Below, piece after piece: positions 1 through 8,783 of a stretch of DNA of 64,000 nt; position 1 is the first letter of the stretch; each line of letters starts with the position of its first letter. Source of the DNA: Thermoactinospora rubra (GTDB lineage Bacteria > Actinomycetota > Actinomycetes > Streptosporangiales > Streptosporangiaceae); assembly GCF_002093975.1 (NCBI RefSeq), contig NZ_MSZZ01000010.1, forward strand, positions 1 through 64,000, written 5' to 3'. Under the pieces are notes generated by a model. The model did no database searches. It was not told the origin of the DNA and saw only the letters and a list, made by a program, of their open reading frames with translations. The translations under genes and the position numbers were made by a program.

Positions 1-83
1 GAGCTTCGTGCTTTCCGCTCATTCTTAAGTTCCTGACATTGGCCGCAGGCACACCCCCACTAAGCACAGCCCGGAGCCCGCCA

Positions 84-96
84 GGCGCGAAGCGCC
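84..96. terminator. small GC hairpin downstream of araA
   Basis: A perfect 5-bp stem with a GAA loop (GGCGC-GAA-GCGCC) lies about 90 bases beyond the araA stop. There is no U tract on the araA strand, so it is only a possible actinobacterial-type terminator. The rest of 1-182 holds no gene I can support. From about 120 to 190 it is a C-rich degenerate repetition of 'gaacccc' and 'gaagcccc' words. Confidence 0.25.
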
Positions 97-182
97 CCAA
101 AAGGCGAAGGCCCACGCTTTTGAAGCCCCCGAACCCCTCGAACCCCTAAAGAAGCCCCAGCCCCCTCAAGAAGCCCGGAACC

Positions 183-1640
183 CTACAACCCCTGCGCCAA
201 CCTGTAATACGCCTGATTCCAGCGCAACTCCTTGCTGAACTGCCGGATCGTGGTGTCCGCGTCGATCACCAGCAGCTCCACCCCCAGCATGTCCGCCAGG
301 TCGGTCAGCTCCTCCGTCCCCACGGCCGTGGACAGCACCGTGTGGTGCGGCGCCCCGGCGGTGAGCCACGCCTCCGCCGAGGTGCGCAGGTCCGGCCGCG
401 GACGCCACACCGCGCGCGCCACCGGGAGCCGGGGCAGCGGGTACGGCGGCGCCACGATGTCGATCTCGTTGGTCACCAGGCGGAACCGGTCGCCCATGTC
501 CGCCAGGCCCGCGACGACGGCCGGTCCCGGCGCGGCGTCGAAGACGAGCCGCACCGGGTCCTCCCGGTTGCCGATGCCCAGCGGGTGGATCTCGCACGAC
601 GGGGTGTCCGCGGCGATCGACGGGCACACCTCCAGCATGTGCGCCCCGAGGATGAGCTGCTCCCCCGGCACCAGGTGGTAGGTGTAGTCCTCCATGAAGG
701 ACGTGCCGCCCTCGGGCGCCATCGCCTTGAGCGTGCGCACCAGCACGGAGGTCTTCCAGTCGCCCTCGCCGCCGAAGCCGTACCCGTCGGCCATGAGCCG
801 CTGGACGGCCAGGCCGGGCAGCTGGCGCAGCCCGCCGAGGTCCTCGAAGTTGGTGGTGAAGGCCCTGGCGCCGTGCTGCTCCAGGAACCAGCGCAGGCCC
901 AGCTCGATCCGCGCGGCGTAGCGCAGCGACTCGTGGCGCCCGTCCAGCAGCTCGGGCGCCACCCGGTAGCGCTCGCCGTACTCCTTGACCAGCGCGGTGA
1001 CCTCCGCGTCGGTGGCCGCCTCCACGGCCTGGACCAGGTCGTTGACGCCGTAGGTGTTGACCGAGACGCCGAAGCGCAGCTGGGCCTCGACCTTGTCGCC
1101 CTCGGTGACGGCCACGTCGCGCATGTTGTCGCCGAAGCGGACGAGCTTGAGCGTGCGCAGCTCGGCGGCCCCGGCGGCGGCGCGGGCCCAGGCGAGGATG
1201 CGCGAGGCCACGGACGGGTCGCTGACGTGCCCGAAGACCGTCTTGCGCGGCACGCCCAGGCGCGTCTGGACGTACCCGAACTCACGGTCGCCGTGGGCGG
1301 CCTGGTTGAGGTTCATGAAGTCCATGTCGATGGTGTCCCACGGCAGCTCCAGGTTGGCCTGGGTGTGCAGGTGGAGCAGCGGCTTGCGCAGGGCGTCCAG
1401 GCCCGCGATCCACATCTTGGCCGGGGAGAAGGTGTGCATCCAGGCGATCACGCCCGTGCAGGAGTCGTCGGCGTTGGCCTCCAGCATGATCCGGCGGATG
1501 GCGGCCGCGTCGGTCAGCACCGGCCGCCAGTCGACGGGCACCGGCAGGGCGTCGGCGATCTGCCGGGACTGCGCCGCCACCTGGGCGAGGGTCTCCTCGC
1601 CGTACAGGTGCTGGCTGCCGGTCAGAAACCAGATGGTCAA
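183..1640 (-). CDS. araA: L-arabinose isomerase
   Basis: Converts L-arabinose to L-ribulose in the cytoplasm, the first step of arabinose use. The 485-residue product is close to the usual 500. Counting from the TTG start, the expected acid/base and metal residues are present: E292 in GGEGDWK, E317 in FMEDYTYH, H334 in GAHMLE, and the H432-H433 pair near the C-terminus. The TTG is chosen because it begins the family N-terminus MTIWFLTGSQHLYG, has AGAGGAG just upstream, and overlaps the araD stop as TTGA. A start further upstream would add a non-homologous arginine-rich leader. It is last in an operon read from the sugar-binding protein gene through araB and araD. Confidence 0.97.
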   Translation of the reverse strand: MTIWFLTGSQHLYGEETLAQVAAQSRQIADALPVPVDWRPVLTDAAAIRRIMLEANADDSCTGVIAWMHTFSPAKMWIAGLDALRKPLLHLHTQANLELPWDTIDMDFMNLNQAAHGDREFGYVQTRLGVPRKTVFGHVSDPSVASRILAWARAAAGAAELRTLKLVRFGDNMRDVAVTEGDKVEAQLRFGVSVNTYGVNDLVQAVEAATDAEVTALVKEYGERYRVAPELLDGRHESLRYAARIELGLRWFLEQHGARAFTTNFEDLGGLRQLPGLAVQRLMADGYGFGGEGDWKTSVLVRTLKAMAPEGGTSFMEDYTYHLVPGEQLILGAHMLEVCPSIAADTPSCEIHPLGIGNREDPVRLVFDAAPGPAVVAGLADMGDRFRLVTNEIDIVAPPYPLPRLPVARAVWRPRPDLRTSAEAWLTAGAPHHTVLSTAVGTEELTDLADMLGVELLVIDADTTIRQFSKELRWNQAYYRLAQGL

Positions 1641-2296
1641 CGCGGGCTCCTCTGTCCATAGACGTTCTGGTAGCGGTCGTAGAGGCGGTCGATGTCGGCC
1701 TGCGCGATGGGGATCGGGTCGCCCAGCTGGCGCGCGATGTGGACGGTGCGGGCGACGTCCTCGCACATGACCGCGGCCTTGACCGCCGCGCGCGGGTCCT
1801 TGCCGATGGTGAAGACGCCGTGGCTGCGCATGAGGACGGCGGGCGAGCGGTGGCCCTTGAGCGTCTCGACGATGCCGCGGCCGATGGAGTCGTCGCCGAT
1901 CAGCGCGAACGGGCCGACGGGGATCTCCCCGCCGAACTCGTCGGCCATGGCGGTCAGCACGCAGGGGATGGGCTCGCCGCGGGCCGCCCAGGCCGAGGCG
2001 TAGGTGGAGTGGGTGTGCACGACGCCGCCGACCTCGGACATGTTGCGGTACACGTAGGCGTGCGCGGCGGTGTCGCTGGAGGGCGCGTGGTCGCCTTCGA
2101 CGAGGTTGCCGTCGAGGTCGCAGACGACGATCTTGTCGGGGGTGAGCTCGTCGTAGGAGACGCCCGAGGGTTTGATGGCGAACAGGTCCTCGCCCGGGAT
2201 GCGGCCGGAGACGTTTCCGGCCGTCCAGGCCACGAGGTTGTTGCGCACCAGTTCGGCGTGCAGGTCGCAGACGATCTCTTTGACGCGGTCTTTCAC
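1637..2296 (-). CDS. araD: L-ribulose-5-phosphate 4-epimerase
   Basis: Epimerises L-ribulose-5-phosphate to D-xylulose-5-phosphate, feeding arabinose into the pentose phosphate pathway. It is 219 residues, within the class II aldolase/epimerase range. Zinc ligands are visible as H94 and H96 (VVHTHSTYAS) and H159 (RSHGVF); D75 sits where the catalytic acid is expected. The GTG start at 2296 overlaps the araB stop by 4 bases and gives MKDRVKEIV. Longer open sequence upstream is out of frame with araB and is not family-like. Translational coupling to araB and araA is likely. Confidence 0.96.
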   Translation of the reverse strand: MKDRVKEIVCDLHAELVRNNLVAWTAGNVSGRIPGEDLFAIKPSGVSYDELTPDKIVVCDLDGNLVEGDHAPSSDTAAHAYVYRNMSEVGGVVHTHSTYASAWAARGEPIPCVLTAMADEFGGEIPVGPFALIGDDSIGRGIVETLKGHRSPAVLMRSHGVFTIGKDPRAAVKAAVMCEDVARTVHIARQLGDPIPIAQADIDRLYDRYQNVYGQRSPR

Positions 2297-3915
2297 GCGG
2301 TGGCCTCGTTTCTCATCGCGCGCAGGGTGTGCAGGAGCCTTCCGTCGGCGAAGTGGTCGTGCAGGTCGCGGTAGACGGCGTAGAGCCGGTCGTAGGCGTC
2401 GGCGCGCGCCGGGTCGGGCAGGTAGGCGTTCTCGGTGCGCTTGCCCATGGCGGCGGCGGCCTGCCGGATGTCGGGGTAGGCTCCGGCGGCCACGGCGGCG
2501 TGGACGGCCGAGCCGAGCGCGGGGCCCTGGTCGGAGCCGATCACCGACAGCGGGCGGCGCAGCACGTCGGCGTAGACCTGCATGAGGAAGCGGTTCTTGA
2601 TCAGCCCTCCGGCGGCCACGAACTCGGTGATCGGCACGCCGGAGCCCTCGAAGGTCTCCACGATGACGCGGGTGCCGAAGGCGGTGGCCTCGATGAGCGC
2701 CCGGTAGACATCCTCGGGCCGGGTGGCCAGTGTCTGGCCGACGATCACGCCCGACAGGTGGTGGTCGACCAGGACGGAGCGGTTGCCGTTGTGCCAGTCG
2801 AGGGCGACCAGCCCGTGCCGGCCGACCTTCTGCCGGGCGGCCAGCTCGGTGAGCTGCTCGTGGGTGTATCCGGGCGCGTGGGTGCCCACGAACCAGGCGA
2901 AGATGTCGCCCACACCGGTCTGCCCGGCCTCGTACCCCCACAGGCCGGGCACGATCCCGTCGCGCACCACCCCGCACATGCCGGGCACCTCGGCCAGGTG
3001 GTCGGAGGAGACCACGTGGCAGGTCGAGGTGCCCATGATCGCCACGAGCTGGCCGGGCCGTACGGCGTCCGCCGCCGCGGCGGTGACGTGGGCGTCGACG
3101 TTGCCGACGGCCACGGCGATGCCCTCGGGCAGCTTGGTCCACTCGGCGGCCTGCGCGGTGAGGCGTCCGGCGGCGCCGCCCAGGGGGGACAGGACCGGCT
3201 CGCCGTCGAAGGTGAGCTTGGCGGTGAAGCCGGCGAAGGCGGGGTTCAGCGCGGCGAGGTAGTCACGCGACGGATACCGCCCATCCTGAAATATCCCTTT
3301 GTATCCGGCGGTGCAGACGTTGCGCGTCTCCACCCCGGTCAGCTGCCAGATGATCCAGTCGGCCGCCTCGATCCAGCGCTCGGCCCTGCCGTACGTCTCC
3401 GGGTCCTCCTCCAGCACCTGCAGGGCCTTGGCGAACTGCCACTCGGAGGAGATCTTGCCGCCGTAGCGGGGCAGCCAGCTCTCGCCGCGTTCGGCGGCCA
3501 GCCGGTTGATGCGGTCGGCCTGCGGCTGGGCCGCGTGGTGCTTCCACAGCTTGGGCCAGGCGTGCGGGCGCTCGGGGGTCAGCTCGCACAAGGGGGTGCC
3601 GTCGGCCGTCGCGGGCAGCACCGTGCAGGCGGTGAAGTCGGTGCCGATGCCGATCACCTGCTCCGGGTCGATCCCGGCCGCCGCGACCGCCTCGGGTACG
3701 GCGTGGCGCAGCACGTCCAGCCAGTCCTGCGGCGACTGCAGCGCCCAGTCCGGCCCGAGCCGCACGCCGGAGTCCGGCAGGCGCTCCTCGATCACGCCGT
3801 TGGCGTACTCGTGGACGGCACTGGCCAGCTCGGCGCCGTCGCCGACCCGCACCACCACCGCGCGGCCGGACAACGTCCCGAAGTCCACCCCCACCACGTA
3901 TCTGTTAGCGTTCAC
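2293..3915 (-). CDS. araB: L-ribulokinase
   Basis: Phosphorylates L-ribulose with ATP; FGGY carbohydrate kinase family, cytoplasmic. The 540-residue product begins with the ATP-binding motif VVGVDFGTLSGRA (residues 7-19) and carries the C-terminal FGGY features, including GIGTDFTAC, GNVDAHVT and EFVAAGGLIKNRF. The GTG start at 3915 has AGGAGA upstream. The start codon lies inside a LacI-type operator at 3903-3916, so the first codons are constrained by the DNA site, and araBDA probably has its own regulated promoter besides read-through from the transporter genes 37 bases upstream. Confidence 0.96.
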   Translation of the reverse strand: MNANRYVVGVDFGTLSGRAVVVRVGDGAELASAVHEYANGVIEERLPDSGVRLGPDWALQSPQDWLDVLRHAVPEAVAAAGIDPEQVIGIGTDFTACTVLPATADGTPLCELTPERPHAWPKLWKHHAAQPQADRINRLAAERGESWLPRYGGKISSEWQFAKALQVLEEDPETYGRAERWIEAADWIIWQLTGVETRNVCTAGYKGIFQDGRYPSRDYLAALNPAFAGFTAKLTFDGEPVLSPLGGAAGRLTAQAAEWTKLPEGIAVAVGNVDAHVTAAAADAVRPGQLVAIMGTSTCHVVSSDHLAEVPGMCGVVRDGIVPGLWGYEAGQTGVGDIFAWFVGTHAPGYTHEQLTELAARQKVGRHGLVALDWHNGNRSVLVDHHLSGVIVGQTLATRPEDVYRALIEATAFGTRVIVETFEGSGVPITEFVAAGGLIKNRFLMQVYADVLRRPLSVIGSDQGPALGSAVHAAVAAGAYPDIRQAAAAMGKRTENAYLPDPARADAYDRLYAVYRDLHDHFADGRLLHTLRAMRNEATA

Positions 3916-3916
3916 A
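3903..3916. promoter_or_regulatory. LacI-family operator overlapping the araB start
   Basis: TGTTAGCGTTCACA, an imperfect palindrome. Its reverse complement TGTGAACGCTAACA is identical to the site at 8691-8704 and one base from those at 8572 and 8770. The site covers the araB GTG, so a bound repressor would block initiation or transcription of araBDA. Confidence 0.75.
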
Positions 3917-3952
3917 TCTCTCCTGACGATCACCGGGTACGGCTGCCGCCGC

Positions 3953-4936
3953 CTACTTCCGCCGGGCGGTGATGAGCCGCTGGAGCAGGATGAAGACGAA
4001 CAGCAGCAGGCCAATGAAGATCTTGGTCCACCACGAGCTGAGCGTGCCCTCGAAACTGATGATCGTCTGGATCAGCCCGAGGACCAAGACCCCGAGCACC
4101 GTTCCGAGGACGAAGCCGCTGCCGCCGGTCAGCAGGGTGCCCCCGATGACGACGGCCGCGATGGCGTCGAGCTCCATCCCGACCGCGTGCAGGCCGTACC
4201 CGGACAGCATGTAGAACGACAGCAGCAGGCCGCCGAGGGCCGAGCACACCCCGCTGATCGTGTAGACGGCGATCTTCGTGCGCCCCACCGGCAGGCCCAT
4301 GAGCACCGCCGACTGCTCGCTGCCGCCGACGGCGTAGACGGTCCGGCCCAGCCGCGTGTAGTGCAGGACGTAGCCCGCGGCCAGCACCACCAGCAGCGCG
4401 ATCAGCACGCTCGGGGAGATCCACAGGTCGGCCACGAGGTCGATGCGGGTCTGGGCGAGCGCGGTGAAGGCCGGGTCGGTGATGGGCACGGAGTCGGTGC
4501 CGATCGTGTAGCACAGGCCACGGGCCAGGAACATCCCCGCCAGCGTCACGATGAACGGCTGGATCTCGAAGTGGTGGATGATGCTGCCCATCGCCAGCCC
4601 CAGGGTGGCGCCGACGGCCAGCACCAGCGCCATCACCGGCAGCGGCGGCCAGCCGGCCCGCAGCAGCGTGGCGGCGATCATCGTGGACAGGGCGACGACC
4701 GCGCCGACCGACAGGTCGATGCCGCCGGTCAGGATCACGAACGTCATGCCGACGGCGACGACGAGCAGGAAGGCGTTGTCGATGAAGACGTTCAGCACGA
4801 CCTGGCCGTGGGCGAAGCCCTCGTAGCGCACGCCGCCCGCGACGAACATGGCCGCCAGCAGCGCGCCGGTCACCAGCACGGGCAGGTACTTGCGTGGTAC
4901 GGCCGGCCGGGCCCTGCCCAGCGTGACGGCGGTCAT
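3953..4936 (-). CDS. sugar ABC transporter permease (YjfF-like)
   Basis: Membrane permease of a CUT2-type (RbsC/AraH family) sugar importer, here probably for arabinose or an arabinose-containing sugar. It is 327 residues with about nine hydrophobic segments and the family motif TGGIDLSVGAVVAL after the second or third helix. The ATG at 4936 overlaps the stop of the preceding permease gene (ATGA). Two different permeases with one double-domain ATPase matches the E. coli YtfQRT-YjfF galactofuranose arrangement, so the channel is probably a heterodimer. The substrate is inferred from operon context. Confidence 0.93.
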   Translation of the reverse strand: MTAVTLGRARPAVPRKYLPVLVTGALLAAMFVAGGVRYEGFAHGQVVLNVFIDNAFLLVVAVGMTFVILTGGIDLSVGAVVALSTMIAATLLRAGWPPLPVMALVLAVGATLGLAMGSIIHHFEIQPFIVTLAGMFLARGLCYTIGTDSVPITDPAFTALAQTRIDLVADLWISPSVLIALLVVLAAGYVLHYTRLGRTVYAVGGSEQSAVLMGLPVGRTKIAVYTISGVCSALGGLLLSFYMLSGYGLHAVGMELDAIAAVVIGGTLLTGGSGFVLGTVLGVLVLGLIQTIISFEGTLSSWWTKIFIGLLLFVFILLQRLITARRK

Positions 4937-5946
4937 GCGGGGACCTCGGCTTTCTTCTCGGGCGCGGGCTCGGCGGCGGGCCGGCCGCGGCGGCGGAAGA
5001 CCTTCGCGCGGAAGGCCGGGGACTGGATCAGGCACACGGCCGCCACGACCAGCGCCTTGAACAGCAGCGTGGTCTCCGGCGGCACGCCGATGGAGTAGAC
5101 GGTCGTGGTGAGCGTCTGGATGATCAGCGCGCCGAGCACGGTGCCGCCGAGCGAGAAGCGCCCGCCGGCCAGCGAGGTGCCGCCGATGACCACCGCGAGG
5201 ATGGCGTCCAGCTCGATCCACAGGCCCGCGTTGTTGCCGTCGGCGCTGGAGACGTTGGAGCTGATCATCAGCCCGGCGATCCCGGCGCACAGCGCGGCGA
5301 AGGCGTAGACGGTGACGACGATGCCGCGGGAGCGGATGCCGGCCAGGCGGCTGGCCTCGGCGTTGCCGCCGACCGACTCGATCAGCATGCCGAGCGCGAG
5401 CCGCCGGGTCAGGAACGCGGTCACCGCCAGCACGGCCAGCACCAGCAGGACGCTGAAGGGGACGGCCAGCAGGTAGCCGCCGCCGATGAGCTTGTAGGAG
5501 GGGCTGTTGACGGTGATGATCTGGCCGTCGGTGACGAGCTGGGCCAGGCCGCGCCCGGCGACCATGAGGATGAGCGTGGCGATGATCGGCTGGATGCCGA
5601 CGCCGGCGATGAGGAAGCCGTTCCACACGCCGAGCGCCAGGGACAGGGCGAGCGCGACCGCCACCGCCGTGAAGACCCCGGCGTCCTGGCTGATCTGCAG
5701 GCACGCCAGCGCACCGGAGATCGCCACGACCGAGCCCACCGACAGGTCGATGCCGCCGGTGGCGATGACGAGCGTCATGCCCAGCGAGACCAGGATCAGC
5801 GGCGCGCCGAAGCGCAGGATGTCGACGAGGCTGCCGTACAGGTGGCCGTCCTTGATCTGGACGGCCAGGAAGGCGGGGTTGACGGCCACGTTGAGGGCCA
5901 GGAGCAGGGCGAGCACCAGCAGCGGCCACAGCAGGCGCCTGGTCAT
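4933..5946 (-). CDS. sugar ABC transporter permease (YtfT-like)
   Basis: First of two paired RbsC-type permeases, 337 residues, multi-spanning, with ATGGIDLSVGSVVAI as the family signature and a charged C-terminal tail rich in Pro, Ala and Glu. The ATG at 5946 overlaps the ATPase stop by 4 bases, and the gene's own stop overlaps the next start. It presumably forms the transmembrane channel with the product of 3953-4936. Confidence 0.93.
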   Translation of the reverse strand: MTRRLLWPLLVLALLLALNVAVNPAFLAVQIKDGHLYGSLVDILRFGAPLILVSLGMTLVIATGGIDLSVGSVVAISGALACLQISQDAGVFTAVAVALALSLALGVWNGFLIAGVGIQPIIATLILMVAGRGLAQLVTDGQIITVNSPSYKLIGGGYLLAVPFSVLLVLAVLAVTAFLTRRLALGMLIESVGGNAEASRLAGIRSRGIVVTVYAFAALCAGIAGLMISSNVSSADGNNAGLWIELDAILAVVIGGTSLAGGRFSLGGTVLGALIIQTLTTTVYSIGVPPETTLLFKALVVAAVCLIQSPAFRAKVFRRRGRPAAEPAPEKKAEVPA

Positions 5947-7499
5947 GAGCGGCCTCCGTCCCCACGGTCGTGCCTGCCACTGCCGGGCACGGCTCCCCCT
6001 CCGCTGGCGATGGTCTCCATCAGCACCTCCGTCGTGAGCGCCGCGTCGTTGGGCAGCTCGTCGATCAGGCGCCGGTCGCGCAGCACGCCGACCTTGTGGC
6101 TCAGCCGCAAGACCTCCTCCAGCTCGGCGGAGACGAACAGCACCGCCATGCCGCCGTCGGACAGCTCGGCCACCAGGCGCTGGATCTCCGCCTTGGCGCC
6201 CACGTCGATGCCGCGCGTCGGCTCGTCCAGGATGAGCAGCCGCGGCTCCAGGATGAGCCAGCGGGCCAGCAGGACCTTCTGCTGGTTGCCGCCGCTGAGC
6301 GTGCGGACCGGCACGTCGGGGTCCGGCGGGCTGATCCGCAGCGCCTTGACGTACCGGCCGACCAGCTCCTCCTGCTGCTGCCGCGGCACCGGCCGGGTCC
6401 AGCCGCGCATGGCCTGCAGGGCGAGGACGATGTTCTCCCTGACCGTCAGGTCGGGGATGAGCCCGTCGGCCTTGCGGTCCTCCGAGCAGAACGCGATCTT
6501 GTGGTTCATCGCCGCGTGCGGGGTGCGCAGGTGCACCGGCCTCCCGTCGACCTTCAGCGTGCCGGAGGTGGCGTGGTCGGCGCCGAACAGCAGCCGGGCC
6601 AGCTCGGTACGGCCCGAGCCGAGCAGCCCCGCCAGCCCGACGACCTCGCCCTCCCGGATGGTGAGGGAGAACGGCTCGATCGCCCCGGCGCGGCCCACCC
6701 CCTCGGCCTGCAGGAGCGTGCCGGTCGTGCGGGCGGGCGGCCGGTCCTCCAGCCGCTCCAGCTCGGCCAGCTCCCGGCCGATCATCTTGCCCACCAGCGC
6801 CCGCTGGCTCAGCTCGCTGGTGCGGTACTCCCCCACCAGCCGGCCGTTGCGCAGGATCGTCATCCGGTCGGCGATCTCGTAGACCTGGTCGAGGAAGTGC
6901 GAGACGAACAGGATCGCCAGGCCCCTGTCCTTCAGGCGCCGCATGACGCGGAACAGCTGGGCCACCTCGCCCGCGTCCAGGCTGGAGGTCGGCTCGTCGA
7001 GGATCAGCACCCGCGCCTCGACGTCGACGGCCCGCGCGATGGCGACCATCTGCTGGATGGCCAGCGAGTAGTCCGCCAGCGGCGCGGTGACGTCGACGTC
7101 GAGCTCCAGCCGGGACAGCAGCTCGGCCGCCCGCCTCCGCATCGCCCCCCATTGGATGCGGCCGAAGCGGCGCGGCTCCCGGCCGATGAGCACGTTCTCG
7201 GCGACGGAGAGGTTGGCGCAGAGGTTGACCTCCTGGTAGACGGTGCTGATCCCGGCCCGCTGGGCCTCCTGCGGGCCGGCGAAGGCCACCTGGCGCCCGG
7301 CCAGCGTGACGGTCCCGGCGTCGGCGGCGTGGACGCCGGTCAGCACCTTGATCAGCGTCGACTTGCCCGCGCCGTTCTCGCCCATCAGCGCGTGCACCTC
7401 GCCGGGCCGCAGCCGAAGGTCCACTCCGTCCAGCGCCCGCACGCCGGGGAACTGTTTGCCGATCCCGGTCATCTCCAGGATCGGGGCGGGTTCGGCCAT
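5943..7499 (-). CDS. sugar ABC transporter ATP-binding protein, double NBD
   Basis: Energises the sugar importer. The 518-residue protein has two fused nucleotide-binding domains, as in AraG/RbsA/YtfR. The first has a canonical Walker A (GENGAGKST, about residue 40) and Walker B LILDEPT. The second has the degenerate GLLGSGRTE P-loop typical of this family and a good signature, LSGGNQQKVLLARWL, followed by LLILDEPTRGIDVG. It starts with MAEPAPILEMTGI at 7499, AAGGTGAGATGG context. It follows the binding-protein gene after a 74-base gap that holds a large palindrome. Confidence 0.95.
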   Translation of the reverse strand: MAEPAPILEMTGIGKQFPGVRALDGVDLRLRPGEVHALMGENGAGKSTLIKVLTGVHAADAGTVTLAGRQVAFAGPQEAQRAGISTVYQEVNLCANLSVAENVLIGREPRRFGRIQWGAMRRRAAELLSRLELDVDVTAPLADYSLAIQQMVAIARAVDVEARVLILDEPTSSLDAGEVAQLFRVMRRLKDRGLAILFVSHFLDQVYEIADRMTILRNGRLVGEYRTSELSQRALVGKMIGRELAELERLEDRPPARTTGTLLQAEGVGRAGAIEPFSLTIREGEVVGLAGLLGSGRTELARLLFGADHATSGTLKVDGRPVHLRTPHAAMNHKIAFCSEDRKADGLIPDLTVRENIVLALQAMRGWTRPVPRQQQEELVGRYVKALRISPPDPDVPVRTLSGGNQQKVLLARWLILEPRLLILDEPTRGIDVGAKAEIQRLVAELSDGGMAVLFVSAELEEVLRLSHKVGVLRDRRLIDELPNDAALTTEVLMETIASGGGAVPGSGRHDRGDGGRS

Positions 7500-7535
7500 C
7501 TCACCTTCTTTTCGTGGCTCTTTTCATGGCTGCGG

Positions 7536-7565
7536 GTACGGCGCGGCCGCGCGGCCGCGCCGTAC
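7536..7565. repeat. 30-bp perfect palindrome between binding-protein and ATPase genes
   Basis: Two 15-base arms, GTACGGCGCGGCCGC and its exact reverse complement, abut with no spacer. In RNA it would form a very stable stem. No U tract follows on the transcribed strand, so it is more likely a partial terminator or 3' RNA stabiliser that raises binding-protein mRNA over the rest of the operon, as is common in importer operons. Confidence 0.7.
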
Positions 7566-7573
7566 GCGCCGGG

Positions 7574-8551
7574 TCAGTACTGGCGGCTGGGCAGGGCCTG
7601 CTTGGCCTGCTCCTGGGTGAAGGTGGTCTCCTCGGTCACCACGCGGGCGGGCACCTGCTCGCCCTTGACGACCTTCTTGGCCAGGTCCATCAGCTGCGGG
7701 CCGAGCAGCGGGGAGCACTCGACGATGAAGTTGATCTTCCCGTCGGCCAGGGCCTGCATGCCGTCCTTGACCGCGTCCACGGAGACGATCTTGATGTCCT
7801 TGCCTGGTGTCTTGCCCGCGCCCTCGATGGCCTCGATCGCGCCGAGCGCCATGTCGTCGTTGTGGGCGTACAGCACGTCGATGTCCGGGTGGGCCTTGAG
7901 GAAGGCCTCCATGACCTCCTTGCCCTTGGCGCGGGTGAAGTCGCCGGTCTGGGAGGCGATGACCTTGAACTTGGGGTCGGCCTGGATGACCTCGGCGAAG
8001 CCGGCCTTGCGGTCGTTGGCGGGCGCGGAGCCCGTGGTGCCCTGCAGCTCGACGATGTTGACCGTGCCGGTGGCGTCCTTGAACTCCTCCACCAGCCACT
8101 TGCCGGCCTTGCGGCCCTCCTCCACGAAGTCCGAGCCGAGGAAGGTCTTGTAGAGGCTGGTGTCGGGCGAGTCGACGGCGCGGTCGGTGAGGATGACGGG
8201 GATCTTGGCGTTCTTGGCCTCCTTCAGCACGGTGTCCCAGCCGGACTCCACGACAGGCGAGAAGGCGATGACGTCGACGCGCTGCTGGATGAACGAACGG
8301 ATGGCCTTGATCTGGTTCTCCTGCTTCTGCTGGGCGTCGGAGAACTTCAGCTCGATACCGGCGGCCTTGGCGGACTCCTGGACCGACTTGGTGTTGGCGG
8401 TGCGCCAGCCGCTTTCGGCGCCGACCTGGGAGAAGCCCATGGTGATCTTGTCGTCGCCGGCGGCGGTTCCGCCGCCGCCTCCGCCGCCGCAGGAGGCCAT
8501 CGCCATGGCCGTCACGCCGGCCAGGACGAGCATGGAGATCCTCTTCAACAC
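7574..8551 (-). CDS. sugar ABC transporter substrate-binding lipoprotein
   Basis: Extracellular lipid-anchored receptor for the sugar importer. It is 325 residues and starts at GTG 8551 with GGAAGGA upstream. The signal peptide runs to a lipobox ending A19-S20-C21, followed by an eight-glycine linker. The mature part is a type-I periplasmic-binding fold (Peripla_BP_4), with TMGFSQVGAESGWR near the start and ILTDRAVDSPDTSLYKTFLGSDF mid-protein, closest in feel to YtfQ/ChvE-type pentose and galactofuranose binders. First gene of the arabinose operon; a LacI-type operator lies 20 bases upstream at 8572-8585. Confidence 0.94.
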   Translation of the reverse strand: MLKRISMLVLAGVTAMAMASCGGGGGGGTAAGDDKITMGFSQVGAESGWRTANTKSVQESAKAAGIELKFSDAQQKQENQIKAIRSFIQQRVDVIAFSPVVESGWDTVLKEAKNAKIPVILTDRAVDSPDTSLYKTFLGSDFVEEGRKAGKWLVEEFKDATGTVNIVELQGTTGSAPANDRKAGFAEVIQADPKFKVIASQTGDFTRAKGKEVMEAFLKAHPDIDVLYAHNDDMALGAIEAIEGAGKTPGKDIKIVSVDAVKDGMQALADGKINFIVECSPLLGPQLMDLAKKVVKGEQVPARVVTEETTFTQEQAKQALPSRQY

Positions 8552-8571
8552 GGGGGGTCGTCCTTCCTTGC

Positions 8572-8585
8572 TGTGAGCGCTAACA
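8572..8585. promoter_or_regulatory. LacI-family operator upstream of the importer operon
   Basis: TGTGAGCGCTAACA, about 20 bases upstream of the binding-protein GTG. It shares the core of the other three sites in this region. The position fits repression just downstream of the promoter. Confidence 0.75.
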
Positions 8586-8690
8586 GCGGCGCCCGCGTTC
8601 AGCTTCGGTCATGGGATTGTGGGTGCGCCCGTGGCGCGACCCTGGAGCGGCACTCGTGGCCCCCCGAGAGTCACGGGCCTTGGGCAAGAC

Positions 8691-8704
8691 TGTGAACGCT
8701 AACA
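8691..8704. promoter_or_regulatory. LacI-family operator, mid-intergenic
   Basis: TGTGAACGCTAACA in the middle of the divergent region 8552-8819, so it can act on both the importer operon and the arabinofuranosidase gene. It is identical to the araB site read on the other strand. Confidence 0.75.
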
Positions 8705-8769
8705 ACAGGTGTCGTCAACCGTTTGCCCGGTTACGGTCCGGTTACAGGCCGAGTCTTGACCCGAGACGA

Positions 8770-8783
8770 TGAGAACGCTAACA
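8770..8783. promoter_or_regulatory. LacI-family operator upstream of abfA
   Basis: TGAGAACGCTAACA, one mismatch from the 8691 site. It lies 36 bases upstream of the preferred abfA start at 8820. It overlaps the alternative ATG at 8769, which supports 8820 as the real start. Confidence 0.7.

Noticed and set aside
120..190. C-rich degenerate repeats as a small repeat array or RNA
   Set aside because: Units vary in length and sequence, no stable fold or gene context.
342..1661. Long open frame on the strand opposite araA
   Set aside because: Arg/Gly/His/Val-biased translation with no family features; a GC-skew shadow of araA.
5970..8153. A frame of over 700 codons on the plus strand opposite the sugar ABC genes
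   Set aside because: It covers well-supported minus-strand genes and its translation has no domain; codon-bias artefact.
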